A stretch of DNA of 8,474 nt, from the NCBI GenBank assembly GCA_025965775.1, contig JAOPWG010000221.1:1-8474 (forward strand), read 5' to 3'. Position numbers and translations under genes: made by a program. The notes below the pieces were generated by a model. The model was given only the letters and a program-made list of their open reading frames with translations. It was not told the DNA's origin and did no database searches. Below are positions 6,573 to 8,474 of the stretch, one piece after another. Position 1 is the stretch's first letter. Every line of letters starts with the position of its first letter. This stretch comes from Modestobacter sp. (lineage in GTDB: Bacteria; Actinomycetota; Actinomycetes; Mycobacteriales; Geodermatophilaceae).

Positions 6573-6791
6573 TCAGCCCCCGGCCTCGTTGCCGGGCTCG
6601 GCGGCGAACATCACCCGCAGGCGGACCTCGGCCCCGGACCGGTCGGCGCGGGTGTGGTGCGGCGCCAGCGGGCAGGGCGGGTCGTGCGACCAGCTGCCGC
6701 ACAGCTCGAGGGTGATGGCGCCGCCGGGCGCACGACCGTCGCCGTCGGCGTCGGCGTGAGGACGGCGTCATGGCGAACGGCTGCGGGCCAT
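6573..6791 (-). pseudogene. Small gene after marR with in-frame TGA at codon 8 (unrecognised product)
   Basis: On the minus strand an ATG at 6791 has a good Shine-Dalgarno (GGGAGGG, 8 bases away) and starts 38 bases after the marR stop. The frame reads MARSRSP, then TGA (6770-6768), then 64 further codons to a TGA at 6573. Of those 64 codons 60 end in G or C, and all of the last 52 do, so the distal part looks truly coding. It reads AITLELCGSWSHDPPCPLAP at residues 25-44 and ends in VRLRVMFAAEP plus a short tail. The Cys/His-rich SWSHDPPCPLAPHH is striking, but I do not recognise the family. No ATG, GTG or TTG lies between the TGA and Met61; only a CTG occurs at codon 30. Possible explanations are a nonsense or frameshift mutation, a sequencing error in the GACGCC-type repeats, or a non-canonical start. 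Confidence 0.45.
6575..6598. terminator. Hairpin between convergent sigma-factor and small-gene ends
   Basis: CCCGGC (6579-6584), a six-base loop CTCGTT, then GCCGGG (6591-6596) form a perfect 6-bp stem that can extend through AGC/GCT after a two-base bulge. It begins 8 bases after the sigma-factor stop and covers the last codons of the minus-strand small gene. There is no U-tract, as is common in high-GC actinobacteria. It may end the sigma transcript, but G/C-rich stems are frequent by chance here. Confidence 0.3.
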
Positions 6792-6829
6792 GGTGCCCAC
6801 CCTCCCGCGTCGCGTACCCGGTGCCAGGG

Positions 6830-7279
6830 TCAGCTCCCGGCGACGTTGCCGGCGAGCCGGCCGAGCAGCCGGCGCAGCTCGCCCACGTCGCTCTCGGTCA
6901 GCCCGGCGCGCAGCTGCCGGTCGAACACCGCCGCGGCCACGCGGAGCCGGCGGAACAGGCCCTCGCCGGCCTCGGTCAGCGACACCTGCTGCACCCGCCG
7001 GTTGTCCGGGTCCCGGGTCCGGGTGACCAGACCGGAGCGCTCCATCCCGTCCAGATGGTGGGTCAGCGTCGGCTGCCGGACGCCGACCGCGGCGGCCAGC
7101 TCAGCCTGGGTGCGGTGGCTGGCCGACTTCAGCGACAGCAGCACCAGCCAGGTCGGTGTCGACCCGCCGGCGGCCACGAGGGCGTCGTCGAAGGCCCGGG
7201 CGAGGACCTTCGACGTGCGGGCCACGAGGAGGCCGACAGGGACGTCGCGAGGACCGGGCACGAGGCGAGCGTAGGTCAT
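6830..7279 (-). CDS. MarR-family transcriptional regulator
   Basis: The 149-residue protein is a winged helix-turn-helix repressor, expected to act as a dimer on a palindromic operator. It shows an N-terminal dimerisation helix (VGLLVARTSKVLARAFDDAL), then the DNA-binding domain at about residues 55-105: TQAELAAAVGVRQPTLTHHLDGMERSGLV followed by the wing DPDNRRVQQVSLTEAG with its conserved Asp and Arg. C-terminal helices (FRRLRVAAAVFDRQLRAGL) complete the dimer interface. I chose the ATG at 7279. A TTG at 7288 would add three residues but is weaker and closer to the operator. No Shine-Dalgarno is visible, so the mRNA is probably leaderless or nearly so. The divergent membrane-protein gene starts 34 bases away with the palindrome between them; that gene is the likeliest target, along with marR itself. 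The ligand is unknown. Confidence 0.93.
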   Translation of the reverse strand: MTYARLVPGPRDVPVGLLVARTSKVLARAFDDALVAAGGSTPTWLVLLSLKSASHRTQAELAAAVGVRQPTLTHHLDGMERSGLVTRTRDPDNRRVQQVSLTEAGEGLFRRLRVAAAVFDRQLRAGLTESDVGELRRLLGRLAGNVAGS

Positions 7280-7291
7280 AGACGCCAAAGA

Positions 7292-7305
7292 GTTAGACGT
7301 CTAAC
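7292..7305. promoter_or_regulatory. Perfect 14-bp palindromic operator for the MarR regulator, overlapping both divergent -10 regions
   Basis: GTTAGACGTCTAAC is identical to its reverse complement and lies in the 34-bp gap between the marR and membrane-protein start codons. Its length and TTAG-N4-CTAA layout suit a MarR dimer. On the plus strand TAACGT (7302-7307) ends six bases before the ATG at 7314, which is ideal for a leaderless promoter. On the minus strand the other arm gives TAACTC ten bases before the marR ATG. Binding would therefore block both promoters. Confidence 0.7.
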
Positions 7306-7313
7306 GTTCGACC

Positions 7314-7871
7314 ATGACCAGCTCATCGACCCGGCGCCTGCCGCCGCGGTGGCGGAAGCTGCTCCTGACCGTGCACGTGGCCGGCTCGGTGGGGCTGCTG
7401 GGCACCGACGCGACGGTCGTCGCGCTCGGGGTGGCCGGACTGCGGGGGAGCGACCCCCGGACCGTGTACCCGGCCGCCGAGCTGATCGGGACGACGCTGC
7501 TGCTACCGCTGGTCCTGGTCGCGCTGACCAGCGGGGTGGCGCTGAGCCTGCTGACCCCGTGGGGGCTGCTGCGGCACTGGTGGGTCGCGGTGAAGTTCGC
7601 GCTGACCGTCGCCGGGACGGTCCTGGCCTTCCTCGTCCTGGTCCCGGCACTCGGGGTCGCCGCGGACGCCGCGCGGGCCGGCACGGTGCTCGCTGCCGTC
7701 CCGCGACTGCAGCTGGTGCGCGACGCGGGTGCGGCCTCGGTCGTGCTGCTGACCACCGTGGCGCTGTCGGTCCACAAGCCGTTCGGCCGGCTGGGCGTCC
7801 GTCGTCCGCCGTTCAGCGGCGCGGCATCGCCAGCGCGGCGAGCAGACCGAGGCCCAGCACACCGGCGCTGA
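7314..7871 (+). CDS. Four-helix integral membrane protein, DUF2269-like
   Basis: The 185-residue protein has four predicted membrane helices at about residues 16-42, 55-80, 90-117 and 137-153. Landmarks are LLLTVHVAGSVGLLG at the start of helix 1, TPWGLLRHWWVAVKF between helices 2 and 3, and SVHKPFG after helix 4. This pattern recalls a common actinobacterial DUF2269-type membrane family of unknown function; the family name is from memory. The basic N-terminus (RRLPPRWRK) suggests that it begins inside the cell. Translation from the ATG at 7314 is probably leaderless. The last ~20 residues (PPFSGAASPARRADRGPAHRR region) look non-conserved and are antisense to the end of the MFS gene. Divergence from marR over a shared operator suggests repression by MarR. 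Nothing in the sequence shows its activity. Confidence 0.85.
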   Translation: MTSSSTRRLPPRWRKLLLTVHVAGSVGLLGTDATVVALGVAGLRGSDPRTVYPAAELIGTTLLLPLVLVALTSGVALSLLTPWGLLRHWWVAVKFALTVAGTVLAFLVLVPALGVAADAARAGTVLAAVPRLQLVRDAGAASVVLLTTVALSVHKPFGRLGVRRPPFSGAASPARRADRGPAHRR

Positions 7872-8474
7872 CGGCGAACGCCACCTGGAAGGAGAACGCG
7901 TCGGTGAGCGCCCCGGCGACCAGTGGCCCGGACACCGCGCCGAGGTCGGCGGCCATGGAGAAGACGGCGACCACCCGGCCGCCGCGCTGCGGGCTCACGT
8001 CCCCGACGATCGCGGCGGGCACGCTGGACAGCAGCGAGGCACCCAGCCCGACCGTGGCCATCGCCGGCAGGAAGACCGCGGTGTGGGCCGGGAGCGCGAG
8101 GACCGCGGTGGCCGCGGTGGCCAGCGACGCGCCGAGCACGAGCGAGGGCCGCCGTCCCCAGGCGTCGGACCACCGGCCGGCGCGCAGCAGGCCGACGGCC
8201 TGGGCGAGGGACCCGGCGAGCAGACCCGCGCCGGCCCAGGCAGCGGACTTGCCCAGGTCCTCGGTCACGTACAGCGGTACCAGCGAGGTGCGGACGCCGA
8301 AGAGCATCCAGCCGACCCCGAGGTTGGCCGTCAGCGCGGCCAGGTAGGCCCGCGATCGAAGCGCCGCCCGCACCCCACCGCCGGCCGCTCCGGCGGTCGG
8401 GACCGCGGTCGGGACGGCGGCCGTCGGCTCCGTGCCGCCGGCCTGGTCGACGCCCGGGGCCACCGGCGCCGGGG
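7813..8474 (-). CDS. MFS transporter, C-terminal half (N-terminus outside window)
   Basis: The visible ~220 residues correspond to the second six-helix bundle of a 12-helix major facilitator superfamily permease. It begins with an Ala/Pro/Gly-rich central loop, then ALRSRAYLAALTANLGVGWM (helix 7). Helix 8 follows, then the duplicated motif-A loop GRWSDAWGRRP, and four more hydrophobic segments including GLGASLLSSVPAAIVGDVSP and SGPLVAGALTDAFSF. The stop is at 7813. A GTG at 8463 could be read as a start, but the frame is open to the window edge and the position falls in the inter-domain loop, so the gene almost certainly continues upstream. It resembles drug/metabolite efflux MFS proteins; no substrate can be assigned. 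The 3' end overlaps the convergent membrane-protein gene by 59 bases. Confidence 0.88.
   Translation of the reverse strand, partial: PAPVAPGVDQAGGTEPTAAVPTAVPTAGAAGGGVRAALRSRAYLAALTANLGVGWMLFGVRTSLVPLYVTEDLGKSAAWAGAGLLAGSLAQAVGLLRAGRWSDAWGRRPSLVLGASLATAATAVLALPAHTAVFLPAMATVGLGASLLSSVPAAIVGDVSPQRGGRVVAVFSMAADLGAVSGPLVAGALTDAFSFQVAFAVSAGVLGLGLLAALAMPRR

Noticed and set aside
6740..6770. Selenocysteine reading of the TGA at codon 8, with the 7-bp stem CGCCGTC/GACGGCG directly downstream as a SECIS-like hairpin
   Set aside because: The residue would fall in an Arg-rich, non-conserved N-terminus and the protein belongs to no known selenoprotein family. The inverted repeat is explained by the GACGCC-type repeats, and no Sec machinery is visible. 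Worth a look only if homologs carry Cys here.
4282..6771. Very long minus-strand open frame (829 codons) antisense to the hydroxylase, DGPF and sigma genes
   Set aside because: Arg/Gly/Pro/Gln-rich low-complexity translation without family motifs. Three well-recognised genes occupy the opposite strand; long antisense frames are expected at this GC content.
5196..7274. Plus-strand open frame of 692 codons
   Set aside because: Out-of-frame shadow over the sigma factor and antisense to marR. Composition is repetitive Gly/Ala/Arg, with no start signal and no domain.
7280..7288. TTG at 7288 as marR start
   Set aside because: A rare start codon adding only three residues, with no ribosome-binding site. 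The ATG at 7279 is in the same frame and leaves the operator in the untranslated gap.
6770..8347. Plus-strand open frame of 525 codons
   Set aside because: Antisense to marR and the MFS gene and out of frame with the membrane-protein gene. Its translation has no recognisable features.

Overview
The window is very GC-rich DNA with strong G/C preference at third codon positions, frequent GTG starts and start/stop overlaps. It encodes a mycothiol-dependent maleylpyruvate isomerase and an actinobacterial-type ECF sigma factor with a DGPF partner. This points to a high-GC actinobacterium; a Geodermatophilaceae- or Pseudonocardia-like genome would fit, but genus is inference.

Layout. (1) 1-720, minus: N-terminal part of a classical Old Yellow Enzyme (OYE), cut by the window edge. 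A sigma-R/SigH-type promoter (GGAAT-N18-GTT) sits directly in front of its ATG. (2) 855-4709, plus: a four-gene operon for the gentisate route, in the order gentisate 1,2-dioxygenase, fumarylpyruvate hydrolase, mycothiol-dependent maleylpyruvate isomerase, 3-hydroxybenzoate 6-hydroxylase. All three junctions are the same 4-base GTGA overlap. Together they convert 3-hydroxybenzoate to fumarate and pyruvate. (3) 4741-6567, plus: a DGPF/YCII-family protein followed by an ECF42-type sigma factor with a long C-terminal extension. A sequence matching the ECF42 promoter (TGTCGA-N17-CGAC) lies upstream, which suggests autoregulation. (4) 6573-7279, minus: a MarR-family regulator followed by a small reading frame with strongly coding composition but an in-frame TGA at codon 8. 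(5) 7314-7871, plus: a four-helix membrane protein (DUF2269-like), divergent from marR across only 34 bp that hold a perfect 14-bp palindrome. (6) 7813-8474, minus: C-terminal half of an MFS transporter, convergent with and overlapping the membrane-protein gene by 59 bp.

The metabolic core is well-known biochemistry and is recognised with high confidence. The less ordinary content is regulatory: three different promoter/operator architectures can be read directly, and the small interrupted gene after marR is unexplained. No RNA genes, CRISPR arrays, insertion sequences, attachment sites or origins were seen.
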